NCBI GenBank assembly: GCA_025929805.1 | Contig: JAICPP010000004.1 | Location: 1-31,454 of the forward strand | DNA length: 31,454 nucleotides | From: Gemmatimonadales bacterium | GTDB taxonomy: Bacteria > Gemmatimonadota > Gemmatimonadetes > Gemmatimonadales > GWC2-71-9 | Direction: 5' to 3' | Part shown: positions 1 to 7,113 of the stretch, one piece after another | Position numbering within the stretch: position 1 is the stretch's first letter | Layout: each line of letters starts with the position of its first letter | Program-made: the position numbers and the translations under genes | The notes under the pieces: generated by a model | The model's database searches: none | What the model saw: only the letters and a program-made list of their open reading frames with translations | Told to the model about the DNA's origin: nothing

Positions 1-2
1 GG

Positions 3-734
3 CATCAAAGGGGCCTTGTCGGTGCGCGCCCGGTCGTCATTGCGGTGGGAGACATTGACCCCGAACGGGCCAGTGCGATGTTGGCCGGGGTATTCCGGGA
101 TCATGAAGCGTCCGGTTCTCTCGCGCTTGCGGATACAGTGGCCTGGCGTGACGGAACCGGCGATTCGGTCCGACTGGTTCGCCGCACGAAGGCCCAGGCA
201 GCACTCGCCATGATCTTCCCCGGACCGCGCCGGCGCGATTCCGAGCGTCACGCTGCCGAGGTGTGGGCTGCGGTCGCCAGCGGACTGGGAGGCAGGATGT
301 TTGAGGCCCTGCGCGATCGCCGGTCATTGGCGTACACCGTCCTGGCCTCCAGTTGGCAGAGGGGCCGGGCGGGCGCCCTGGTCAGTTACATCGCGACGTC
401 ACCGGAGCGCGAGGAGGAAGCGCGTGCGGCCATGCTCGAAGAGCTTCGAGCGTTCAGGGAGGAGCCGATCACTGAAAGCGAGCTGACCCAGGCGGTGAAT
501 TACCTGGCCGGACAGGCGGATGTCGCCCGTCAGAGTGCCGGCGCGCTTGCCGGGGAGATGTTGGAAGCCTGGCTGATTGGCAACGGGCTGGAAGATCTGG
601 AAGATCCGGGGGCGGCCTTTCGGGCGGTGACTGCCGAGGCCGTGCTGGAGGTTGCCCGACGCAATCTGGATCCGTCTCGGAGGGCTGAGGGCGTCGTGCG
701 GGGGACCGGCGTCAGGGAGCCAGTCGCCGACTGA
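3..734 (+). CDS. M16 family metallopeptidase, C-terminal part (5' end outside window)
   Basis: The reading frame is open from the first bases of the window, so the N-terminal part is missing. What remains, about 243 residues, looks like the C-terminal domain of an M16 (pitrilysin/insulinase-like) zinc peptidase. It opens with a hydrophobic strand ending VVGDID, which is typical of the second M16 domain start. Later it carries FEALRDRRSLAYTV, matching the conserved Arg...Leu-Ala-Tyr motif of that domain. The HxxEH zinc motif would lie upstream and cannot be assessed, so it is unknown whether this is the active or the inactive subunit. Its last 23 bases overlap the end of the converging SpeD-like gene. 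The family call is fairly secure; substrate and location are not. Confidence 0.85.
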   Translation, partial: HQRGLVGARPVVIAVGDIDPERASAMLAGVFRDHEASGSLALADTVAWRDGTGDSVRLVRRTKAQAALAMIFPGPRRRDSERHAAEVWAAVASGLGGRMFEALRDRRSLAYTVLASSWQRGRAGALVSYIATSPEREEEARAAMLEELRAFREEPITESELTQAVNYLAGQADVARQSAGALAGEMLEAWLIGNGLEDLEDPGAAFRAVTAEAVLEVARRNLDPSRRAEGVVRGTGVREPVAD

Positions 735-1035
735 TCACGTCGATCCCCTTACCCACGTCGGCTGGAGCGCGCGCCACGATATCCACGAGACATACTCCTT
801 CACCGGGCGCGCAGTGGAGCACAATGTGCCCCTCCAGACATAGCAGGGCCACTGCGATCTCGCCGGCTCCCTGCCGAGCCACGGGCGGCCCCAGACCCGG
901 CATACCGACGGCACCCGCCGCGGCAACCACCAGTGCCGAGAGGCCATCAGTGTCTCGCAACCGCTCGGAGTTGATCGAGGTCAGCTCGACCAGATAGTGA
1001 TTGAAGGTGGCGCTCACGAGTAACCCACTGATCAC
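712..1035 (-). CDS. SpeD-like (S-adenosylmethionine decarboxylase fold) protein lacking the pyruvoyl serine
   Basis: This 107-residue protein has the length and layout of a bacterial S-adenosylmethionine decarboxylase. The start reads NHYLVELTSINSERL, like the HxLVDLYGC strand of SpeD, and the middle has EGHIVLHCAPGEG followed by LVDIV, which lines up with the SpeD core ESHISIHTWPE...AVDVF. The serine that self-cleaves to form the pyruvoyl cofactor is replaced by glycine (EGH instead of ESH), and the usual FTCG cysteine is also missing. Enzymatic decarboxylation by the known mechanism is therefore unlikely. The gene starts at a GTG inside the GTGA that ends the upstream nucleotidyltransferase, so the two are translationally coupled. 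It may be a pseudoenzyme or a binding protein; its function is unknown. Confidence 0.7.
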   Translation of the reverse strand: MISGLLVSATFNHYLVELTSINSERLRDTDGLSALVVAAAGAVGMPGLGPPVARQGAGEIAVALLCLEGHIVLHCAPGEGVCLVDIVARAPADVGKGIDVISRRLAP

Positions 1036-1805
1036 GCCCGAGCCGGAGAAGCGGCCACCGCTTCCCGGTAACCCTCTGGCACGCCCACGTCGAAAAAACG
1101 GGCCGAGCTGATGACTCCTGCCAAGGCCTCGCGGCGGGCGAGCCGCTGGAGAATCGGAACGTCATCCAACTCCTTTCCGGGGGCGAGCTCGCGACCGACT
1201 TCCTCGAACTCCCCCAGAATATCGCGCCCAAAGGCCATTCGGCCGATGGGAGTGACGGCTGCCTCCGCCCCAGCGGTGTCGAACCGTCCAGCACCCTTAT
1301 CGGCGATGGCCACCACTCTCAGGCTTCCCTCCGGCGTTTTCCGGACCGCGGCCCGGCCGGTTGCTCCCTTCGTGCCTGCCTCTTTCCGTTGGACCTCCGC
1401 CAGGAGAACGGTGGCCAGGCCGGTCGCTCGGAAGCTCTCCAGAACCGCCGCGGTGGGGTTTGCTCCCTGAAAAAGATTGTCGGGGAGCACGGCAATAAAG
1501 GGAGAGCCGGCCAGATTGTCGCGGGCACGTAGGAGCGCGTCGCCCAGCCCCCGGGGGTGGTCCTGGGGAACGAACTCCAGTTCCAAGGGCCCCTGGTAGT
1601 TCCGGGCGACAGTCTCGAGCAGGGGTTTGTGAGGATTGGTGACGATGATGGCCCGGAGCAGTCCGGCGTCCGCAGCTTCGTCCAGCGTCCAGTACAAGAT
1701 CGGCTTTAATCCTACCGGCAGCACTTCCTTGGGCAGCCAGCGGGTTATGGGCTGGAGGCGCGTGCCGAGCCCACCACAGGGGATAACCGCCGTGTCAAGG
1801 ATCAT
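1032..1805 (-). CDS. GalU-type sugar-phosphate nucleotidyltransferase
   Basis: The 257-residue protein is a nucleotidyltransferase of the GalU/RfbA fold, which joins a sugar 1-phosphate to an NTP to give an NDP-sugar and pyrophosphate in the cytoplasm. The N-terminal signature PCGGLGTRLQPITRWLPKE carries the glycine-rich NTP loop and the catalytic Lys-Glu. GLGDALLRAR and VLPDNLF match the GalU regions that bind the base and the metal, and FFDVGVPEGY closes the domain like the GalU C-terminus. The overall pattern is closest to UTP-glucose-1-phosphate uridylyltransferase, but the sugar and nucleotide cannot be fixed by eye. Start is ATG at 1805, with no clear Shine-Dalgarno. It is divergent from the phosphatidyltransferase gene and coupled to the SpeD-like gene by a GTGA overlap. 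Confidence 0.88.
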   Translation of the reverse strand: MILDTAVIPCGGLGTRLQPITRWLPKEVLPVGLKPILYWTLDEAADAGLLRAIIVTNPHKPLLETVARNYQGPLELEFVPQDHPRGLGDALLRARDNLAGSPFIAVLPDNLFQGANPTAAVLESFRATGLATVLLAEVQRKEAGTKGATGRAAVRKTPEGSLRVVAIADKGAGRFDTAGAEAAVTPIGRMAFGRDILGEFEEVGRELAPGKELDDVPILQRLARREALAGVISSARFFDVGVPEGYREAVAASPARA

Positions 1806-1888
1806 GGAATGGTCGCCGGAACCGAGGAAGGAAGAGCCGCAGGACGGACCAGGGTATCTTGTACGCTCACGTTCGGCGAGGGAGCAGC

Positions 1889-2449
1889 GTGTCCGAAGCT
1901 AGTCCGGCTCGCGGAGGCGAGCAAGGCCGCATCCAGTTGACCGTAGCCGACCTGCTCAGCCTGATTCGGATCCCCCTGGCCGCGGCTTTTCTCCTGGTTT
2001 CACATAACGGATGGCGGCTCGCCATCGTGGGAGTCGCCGCGCTGACCGACCTGCTCGATGGACCGGTGGCACGGCGCCTGGGGAGCTCACCGTTCGGCGC
2101 CGTCATCGATCCGGTGGCGGACAAGCTCTTCATGGCCGCGGCCGTCGGCGTAGTCGCGTTCTCCGGGCGGCTCGAGATATACGAGATCGTGGGGGTGCTG
2201 TTGCGAGACATCGTGGCCACCGTTGCCTTTGCGGCCACGTTCATCTCTCATCAGCCAAGAGCGATACCGGCGCGATCCAGCGGGAAAGCGGTCACCGTCG
2301 CCCAGATCCTCACGTTAGTGGCCTTCCTGGTCGAGTCACCCTATCTCCGACCGATTGCATGGGCCACCACCGCCATCGCCATCATCGCGATCTGGGACTA
2401 CTACCGGGTCGCGCCTCGCGCGCAAAGGCGCCTGGGACGGCGCGCATGA
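1889..2449 (+). CDS. CDP-alcohol phosphatidyltransferase family protein (PgsA-like)
   Basis: An integral membrane enzyme of about 186 residues that transfers a phosphatidyl group from CDP-diacylglycerol (or a related CDP-alcohol) to an alcohol. The family motif is visible: DLLDGPVARR, then a glycine and the two final aspartates in GAVIDPVADK, so all the metal-binding aspartates are present. The spacer after AR is about one residue shorter than the textbook motif. Several hydrophobic segments surround it. I chose GTG at 1889 because GAGGGAG lies just upstream; a TTG at 1859 would only add unconserved residues. It overlaps the OsmC gene by ATGA. PgsA (phosphatidylglycerophosphate synthase) is the likeliest role, but a cardiolipin or other phosphatidyl synthase is possible. 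Confidence 0.85.
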   Translation: MSEASPARGGEQGRIQLTVADLLSLIRIPLAAAFLLVSHNGWRLAIVGVAALTDLLDGPVARRLGSSPFGAVIDPVADKLFMAAAVGVVAFSGRLEIYEIVGVLLRDIVATVAFAATFISHQPRAIPARSSGKAVTVAQILTLVAFLVESPYLRPIAWATTAIAIIAIWDYYRVAPRAQRRLGRRA

Positions 2450-2853
2450 CTGGGGAAACCAAGAGAGTCACGCTCAACTGGGTGCAGGACCTTCGCTTCG
2501 TGGGGGGCGAGCCCGGAGGGCCCCTAATCACGATCGATGGCGATAACGCGGAGGGCCCAGGGCCCATGGCGACCCTCCTGCTGGCTGCGGCTGCCTGTAC
2601 CGGCTCCGATGTCGTGGACATTCTCAAGAAGATGCGAGTGCCATTCCGCGAGCTCACCCTAGAGGTGGCCGGCATCAGGCGGGAGGAGCACCCCCGCCGC
2701 TACGTGTCGATCCATCTGGACTATCGGATCGTCGGAACGGAGGAGGAGGCCAAGATCCGGCGGGCGATCGACCTCTCGCTGGAGAAGTACTGCTCGGTGG
2801 TCCATTCGCTCGCGCCCGATATAGTCGTGGCATATGGGTTGTCGCTGGCGTGA
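2446..2853 (+). CDS. OsmC family protein
   Basis: The 135-residue protein belongs to the OsmC/Ohr family of cytoplasmic thiol peroxidases, which reduce organic hydroperoxides. Evidence is the typical order of elements: GDNAEGPGPMATLLLAAAAC (the first conserved cysteine, just before a long helix), the LEVAGIRREEHPRRYVSIHL strand region, and KYCSVVHSL with the second cysteine. Both redox cysteines are kept. The ATG at 2446 sits in the ATGA shared with the phosphatidyltransferase stop codon, so the gene is translated as part of that operon. The sequence looks more like the general YhfA/OsmC group than Ohr, so a peroxidase activity is likely but not certain. Confidence 0.9.
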   Translation: MTGETKRVTLNWVQDLRFVGGEPGGPLITIDGDNAEGPGPMATLLLAAAACTGSDVVDILKKMRVPFRELTLEVAGIRREEHPRRYVSIHLDYRIVGTEEEAKIRRAIDLSLEKYCSVVHSLAPDIVVAYGLSLA

Positions 2854-3298
2854 GCTGCTGGTCCTGGGCGCAACTCTCGGCGCAGGCAGACCGGTGGCGG
2901 CACAGCAGGTTCTGGAGTTGGGAGCGCAGGCGATCGGGACCTTTTCCGATCCGGTTCTGGCGGTCGCGGGGGGCTATGGTGCCGTACGAACCTCGGGACG
3001 AACCAGAATCTCAGCCGGGTTGAACGCGGGATTTGCCGACGGCGAGCTGGCGTGGCGAGGAGAGCTGCTGGGACACTTCCTGCTCAGTCCGGAGGAACGG
3101 CGGAAGCCCGGCTTCTATTTTGCCGCGGGGCTTGCCGGCGTTGAGGGTGCCGTCGGCCGGGGCTACCTGATCCTCACGCTCGGACTCGAGGCGCGGCCCC
3201 GAGCGGCCTCTGGGTGGGCGGTCGAGGCAGGGGTGGGTGGCGGATTTCGGGTGGCGCTGGCCTACCGATGGCGTCGATTTTCGGGTCTTGGCCCCTAA
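2834..3298 (+). CDS. Small exported protein, probable outer-membrane beta-barrel
   Basis: A 154-residue protein I do not recognise. The first 24 or so residues form a signal peptide (basic start, hydrophobic LLVLGATLGAG, then VAAQ at the likely cleavage site). The rest alternates polar and hydrophobic residues in short strands rich in glycine and aromatic residues, ending VALAYRWRRF, as expected for a small outer-membrane barrel. The gene starts inside the end of the OsmC gene (20-base overlap), so it is the third gene of that operon. A strong hairpin follows it directly. Function unknown. Confidence 0.7.
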   Translation: MGCRWRELLVLGATLGAGRPVAAQQVLELGAQAIGTFSDPVLAVAGGYGAVRTSGRTRISAGLNAGFADGELAWRGELLGHFLLSPEERRKPGFYFAAGLAGVEGAVGRGYLILTLGLEARPRAASGWAVEAGVGGGFRVALAYRWRRFSGLGP

Positions 3299-3302
3299 TA
3301 AC

Positions 3303-3330
3303 AACGCCCCGGAGGACACTCCGGGGCGTT
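3303..3330. terminator. Perfect 12-bp hairpin between convergent genes
   Basis: A 12-bp perfect stem (AACGCCCCGGAG at 3303-3314 and its complement at 3319-3330) closes a GACA loop. It lies between the end of the exported-protein gene at 3298 and the end of the leftward hypothetical gene at 3350. The AA...TT ends make it plausible in both directions. The T-run after it is short on the plus strand (TTTC), so termination may be only partly intrinsic. Confidence 0.75.
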
Positions 3331-3349
3331 TCAATAAAGCTCCTGCGGC

Positions 3350-3613
3350 TCAGGCTGCGCCGTACGTCACCGGCTCGCCTCGCCGAACCGGCTGGCAGTA
3401 GCGTTCACCGAGCGTGCGGAGCTGCGCCAGTTCCTCCTCTTCCAAGTCCTCGTACCGCTCAGCGATGTACCCCATGGTGTCGTCGAACCAATCCTTCTGG
3501 TGCTCGGGTAGCGCATCGATGACACCGCAGCGGAGGATATGGCTGAACAGCTCGTCGCGGGCCTGGGCGAAGGAAACTGCCTCCAAAGAACTACCGGTTT
3601 TCCTCTTGCTCAT
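3350..3613 (-). CDS. Conserved-looking hypothetical protein, small and acidic
   Basis: An 87-residue soluble protein that I do not recognise. It is predicted to be mostly helical, with an acidic coiled segment (ERYEDLEEEELAQLRTL) and two cysteines (LRCGVID and ERYCQPV). No signal peptide or membrane segment is seen. AAGGATGG lies a few bases upstream of the ATG, which supports the start. It is transcribed away from the hypothetical/DsbA/VKOR operon, and the 103-bp divergent gap holds an 18-bp dyad that could serve both promoters. The coding strand has the same GC-rich codon use as its neighbours, so I regard it as a real gene. No function is proposed. Confidence 0.6.
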   Translation of the reverse strand: MSKRKTGSSLEAVSFAQARDELFSHILRCGVIDALPEHQKDWFDDTMGYIAERYEDLEEEELAQLRTLGERYCQPVRRGEPVTYGAA

Positions 3614-3665
3614 TCACCATCCTTATAGGAACCAGACAGAGACTTCTGCCCGGCAAGATAACCGA

Positions 3666-3683
3666 TTGCACTAATTGGTGCAA
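3666..3683. promoter_or_regulatory. 18-bp near-perfect dyad in divergent promoter region
   Basis: TTGCAC and GTGCAA flank an AT-rich centre; only one of the nine base pairs across the axis is mismatched. It lies in the gap between two divergent genes (starts at 3613 and 3717), in a locally AT-rich stretch. It looks like a binding site for a dimeric regulator. Which regulator, and which of the two promoters it controls, cannot be told from the sequence. Confidence 0.45.
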
Positions 3684-3716
3684 AGAAGAGTCATTATCTT
3701 TCCGAGCCCGAATAGC

Positions 3717-4061
3717 ATGAACTTGACCGAGGATGAGAGCATCCTCGAGGTGGCCATGGCAGAGCATGACGAGGTGTACGGTGAAGAGCGCGCCCAGCGA
3801 CTGGCGGCTCTGCTCCGCTCCCTGGCAGCCCGGATCCAGGAGCTGGACCGCTCGGGCCAACTGCTCCGGGGGGGACCGGAGCTGTTGCGCCTCATGGGCG
3901 ATGCCCGGAGCGAGCTGTTTCACTATGAAGTACGCAGTACCTACGACACCCCGGAAATCGCCGACAATAGGCGGATTGTGGAGGAGGCCCAGCGCCAGGA
4001 TTCCTTTCTCCCTGATGACCCTGAGGACGACGAGCCATGGCGGCGACACAAGCCGGAGTGA
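3717..4061 (+). CDS. Hypothetical acidic helical protein, first gene of the dsbA-vkor-kup operon
   Basis: A 114-residue cytoplasmic protein without a recognised domain. It is helical and charged, with an arginine/leucine-rich middle (AQRLAALLRSLAARIQEL) and a very acidic tail (DDPEDDEPWRRHKPE). I used the ATG at 3717; an in-frame TTG at 3675 would begin inside the palindromic operator-like site and is unlikely. Its last 25 bases overlap the start of the DsbA-like gene in another frame, so the two are co-translated. That linkage hints at a role in envelope thiol or protein quality control, but nothing in the sequence itself shows this. Confidence 0.6.
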   Translation: MNLTEDESILEVAMAEHDEVYGEERAQRLAALLRSLAARIQELDRSGQLLRGGPELLRLMGDARSELFHYEVRSTYDTPEIADNRRIVEEAQRQDSFLPDDPEDDEPWRRHKPE

Positions 4062-4717
4062 AGCGGTTTTACGTCATATTTGCCGTTCTGGCACTGGGGG
4101 GCCTGGGAGTGTTGGGCTACCTGCTCCTCAAGCCCAGCACGGTCAGTATTCCGGCGAACGTGGCGATTCAGGTGTCGGACACGTCCGGTTTCCGGGGATA
4201 CGTGAAGGGCACACCCGACGCTCCGGTAGAGATCACCGAGTTCGCTGACTATCAGTGCCCGTTCTGTCAAACATTCGCCACCCTGCAGATGCCTACCATC
4301 GAGGAGCGGCTGATCGAGACCGGCCGGGTCCGCTGGCGCTACCGCGACTTTCCGTTACAGCAGCACCAATTCGCCCGGTTGGCCGCACACTCCGCCGCGT
4401 GCGCGGACGAGCAGGGGAAGTACTGGGACCAGCACCAGCGTATCTATGAAGGTCAGTCGGAGTGGGCCCCCGCGCGGGACGCAGGGCCGATCTTCCGCAA
4501 CTACGCCAGGGCGGCGGGCCTCGATATGAACCGCTATGATGTCTGCATGAAAGCGGGGAAGTACGCCGGACGGATCCAGGCCAGCTACAACGAGGGGGTT
4601 CGGCTTGGAGTCAGCTCGACTCCCACTCTACTGGTCAGCGGCCGGCTATATCGCGGCCGCTTCGACTCGGATGCCATAATCAAATTGGTGGATTCACTGG
4701 CTCCACGCCGCAAATGA
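4037..4717 (+). CDS. Membrane-anchored DsbA-like thiol-disulfide oxidoreductase
   Basis: The 226-residue protein has one N-terminal membrane anchor (residues about 11-31) and a thioredoxin-fold domain of the DsbA/thioredoxin_4 type facing the periplasm. The active site is CPFC (Cys74, Cys77) after EITEFADYQ, and the cis-proline loop reads SSTPT (Pro196). A second cysteine pair (Cys122 and Cys170) probably forms a structural disulfide, as in related proteins. It would introduce disulfides into exported proteins. The next gene, a VKOR homologue starting on the overlapping ATGA, is the likely quinone-linked reoxidant in place of DsbB. The gene starts inside the preceding hypothetical gene. Confidence 0.9.
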   Translation: MAATQAGVKRFYVIFAVLALGGLGVLGYLLLKPSTVSIPANVAIQVSDTSGFRGYVKGTPDAPVEITEFADYQCPFCQTFATLQMPTIEERLIETGRVRWRYRDFPLQQHQFARLAAHSAACADEQGKYWDQHQRIYEGQSEWAPARDAGPIFRNYARAAGLDMNRYDVCMKAGKYAGRIQASYNEGVRLGVSSTPTLLVSGRLYRGRFDSDAIIKLVDSLAPRRK

Positions 4718-5148
4718 TCTATCGCATGAGCGCGGCATTGTTGAGCCTCATCGGGCTCTTCGTCTCCGCGTATCTCTATCTCTACAAGATGGGACGGATC
4801 GGTTCCCTGGCGTGCGGCTCGGGCGGGTGCGAGACCGTCCAGCTGAGTCAGTGGAGCCGATTTGCCGGGCTGGAGGTGGCGCTCATAGGCGTAGCCGGAT
4901 ATGCCGGCCTGCTGCTGGTGAGCCTGGCAGCGCTGCAACCGGGTCTTGCGGCCCGGCGGTGGCCTACCCGGGTGCTGGTTGTTCTAGCCGGCCTCGGTGT
5001 CGGATTTACCATATACCTGACATATCTCGAGCTGTTTGTCATCAACGCGATATGCCGCTGGTGCGTCGCGTCGGCCGTGATCATCGTATCAATTCTGATC
5101 GTCGCCTTGCTCGACCAGCGCAGGTTTTCCCGGATCGAGGCCTCGTAG
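4714..5148 (+). CDS. Vitamin K epoxide reductase (VKOR) family protein
   Basis: A 144-residue protein with four hydrophobic segments, as in the bacterial VKOR family that passes electrons from DsbA-like proteins to quinones. Both cysteine pairs are present: Cys34 and Cys39 in the loop after the first membrane helix (ACGSGGCETV), and the CXXC Cys114/Cys117 (CRWC) at the start of the last helix. The conserved glycine-rich GLEVALIGVAGY segment lies between. The start ATG overlaps the DsbA-like stop codon (ATGA), so the two products are made together. Here VKOR is not fused to its thioredoxin partner, unlike in some cyanobacteria and actinobacteria. Confidence 0.92.
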   Translation: MIYRMSAALLSLIGLFVSAYLYLYKMGRIGSLACGSGGCETVQLSQWSRFAGLEVALIGVAGYAGLLLVSLAALQPGLAARRWPTRVLVVLAGLGVGFTIYLTYLELFVINAICRWCVASAVIIVSILIVALLDQRRFSRIEAS

Positions 5149-7086
5149 GTGGCCGACACGCCAAAGGCACCAACCGGTAAACGGCTCAGCATCCTGGCCT
5201 TAGGGGCTCTTGGGGTAGTGTACGGGGACATCGGGACCAGCCCGCTGTACGCCTTCAAGGAATGCTTCTTTGGACCCCATCCGTTTGCCGTCACTACGGC
5301 GAATGTGCTGGGCATCCTGTCGCTGATCTTCTGGTCACTCAACTTCGTGGTCACGTTCAAGTACCTCTCCATGGTTATGCGGGCGGACAACCGCGGAGAG
5401 GGTGGGATTCTCGCGCTGCTGGCGCTGGTGCGGCCGAGCGGGCCGCTGACAGGCACCGGGCGGCTGCTTATAGCTACCGGGTTATTCGGCGCCGCCCTGC
5501 TGTACGGTGATGGAATCATCACTCCGGCCATTTCCGTGCTGGGTGCCATCGAGGGGCTCAGCGTAGCAACCCCCGCCCTGGAACGCTGGGTCGTGCCCCT
5601 CGCCTTCGTCATCATCCTGGCTCTGTTTGCATTCCAGCGTTCCGGCACGGCGCGGGTCGGCGCCGTATTCGGACCAGTGACCGCGGTCTGGTTCATCTGT
5701 CTGGCACTTCTGGGCATTCTGGGCATCAGCAGGGAGCCCGACGTTCTGCGCGCGCTCGACCCCCGCTGGGCAGTGGAGTTCTTTTTCCGGGAAGGTCTCA
5801 CCGGCATCACCGTCTTGTCTGCCGTGATCCTGGTGGTCACGGGGGGAGAGGCTCTTTACGCCGATATGGGCCACTTCGGCCGGAGGCCGATTCGCCTGGC
5901 CTGGTTCGTCGTCGTACTTCCGGCCCTGGTGCTCAACTACTTCGGTCAGGGCGCGCTGCTCCTCAACAACCCCGCTGCGGCACGCAACCCCTTTTACGCT
6001 CTGGTTCCCTCCTGGGCACTCTACCCCATGGTTGCTGTGGCCACGGCCGCGGCGGTGGTAGCCTCCCAGGCCCTGATCTCCGGCGCATTCTCGCTGACTC
6101 GGCAGGCGGTCCAGCTCGGCTACAGCCCACGAATGAAGATCATCCACACCTCGAGCAGCACCATCGGGCAGATCTACATCCCAACCGTCAATAACCTGAT
6201 GATGATCGCCTGTCTGGGCCTGGTGGTGGTCTTTCAGAGCGCGAGCGCCCTGGCCCTGACGTATGGGGTGGCCCTGTCCCTGACCATGACGATCACGACC
6301 ATTCTGTTCGCCATCGTCATGCGCCAGCGCTGGGGATGGAGTCCGTGGAAGGTGGCCGCGATCACCACGCTTTTCCTCTCGGTGGACCTGGCCTTTGTGG
6401 CAGCAAACATGTTGAAGGTGCCTTACGGCGGATGGTTCCCCCTTCTGGTGGCCGGGGGAGTGTACATCCTGATGTCGACCTGGAAGAAGGGCCGGGTACG
6501 GCTGTCGAGTCTGGTTCGAGAAAACACGCTTCCCATGGACCTCTTCCTCGGCGATATCCGGCGCCACCAGCCCCATCGGGTTCCCGGCACAGCCGTCTTC
6601 ATGACCTCGGATCCGGAGGGGGCTCCCCCGGTGCTGCTACATCACCTCAAGCACAACAAAGTGCTGCATGAGAAGGTCATGGTGATGTCGGTTCAGACGG
6701 AGGAGATCCCGCAGGTGGCTGAACGCGAGCGGGTGAAATGCCGGGAGCTAGGAGAAGGTTTCTATCAGGTGGTGGCGCGTTACGGGTTCATGGAGACCCC
6801 GGATGTGCCCGAGGTGCTCCGGGCGCTGGGACGGGCCGAGGCAAACGGGAAACCGGTGGCCGTGACGCTGGCGAACACCACCTTTTATCTCGGGCGGGAG
6901 ACGCTCATCGCAATGCCCAGCCCCAAGCGCAAGCCGGGAGCCGACGGAGCACCAGAAGGCAGACGGATGAGCCGGTGGCGGAAGAAGCTGTTCATTCTCA
7001 TGACCCGAAATGCCCAATCGGCCACCGCCTACTTCGGGCTCCCACCCAACCGGGTGGTTGAACTGGGAGCTCAGATACAGTTCTAG
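5149..7086 (+). CDS. kup: Kup/HAK-type potassium uptake transporter
   Basis: The 645-residue protein is a Kup family K+/H+ symporter of the inner membrane. The N-terminus has the family hallmark GVVYGDIGTSPLYA (about residues 22-35), followed by about twelve membrane helices including TGGEALYADMGHFG and QALISGAFSLTRQA. A hydrophilic C-terminal domain of about 190 residues ends VVELGAQIQF, which is the usual Kup ending. Length is normal. The start is a GTG directly after the VKOR stop codon with no spacer, so the gene is the last of the operon. Why a potassium transporter should be linked to disulfide formation is not clear; it may only be co-transcribed. Confidence 0.95.
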   Translation: MADTPKAPTGKRLSILALGALGVVYGDIGTSPLYAFKECFFGPHPFAVTTANVLGILSLIFWSLNFVVTFKYLSMVMRADNRGEGGILALLALVRPSGPLTGTGRLLIATGLFGAALLYGDGIITPAISVLGAIEGLSVATPALERWVVPLAFVIILALFAFQRSGTARVGAVFGPVTAVWFICLALLGILGISREPDVLRALDPRWAVEFFFREGLTGITVLSAVILVVTGGEALYADMGHFGRRPIRLAWFVVVLPALVLNYFGQGALLLNNPAAARNPFYALVPSWALYPMVAVATAAAVVASQALISGAFSLTRQAVQLGYSPRMKIIHTSSSTIGQIYIPTVNNLMMIACLGLVVVFQSASALALTYGVALSLTMTITTILFAIVMRQRWGWSPWKVAAITTLFLSVDLAFVAANMLKVPYGGWFPLLVAGGVYILMSTWKKGRVRLSSLVRENTLPMDLFLGDIRRHQPHRVPGTAVFMTSDPEGAPPVLLHHLKHNKVLHEKVMVMSVQTEEIPQVAERERVKCRELGEGFYQVVARYGFMETPDVPEVLRALGRAEANGKPVAVTLANTTFYLGRETLIAMPSPKRKPGADGAPEGRRMSRWRKKLFILMTRNAQSATAYFGLPPNRVVELGAQIQF

Positions 7087-7113
7087 CTACTCCAAGTTCC
7101 CGACTTCTAGCTG

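Noticed and set aside
4848..6576. Long minus-strand frames opposite VKOR and kup
   Set aside because: Both plus-strand genes are complete; the antisense products are Arg/Ser/Pro-rich and have no domain.
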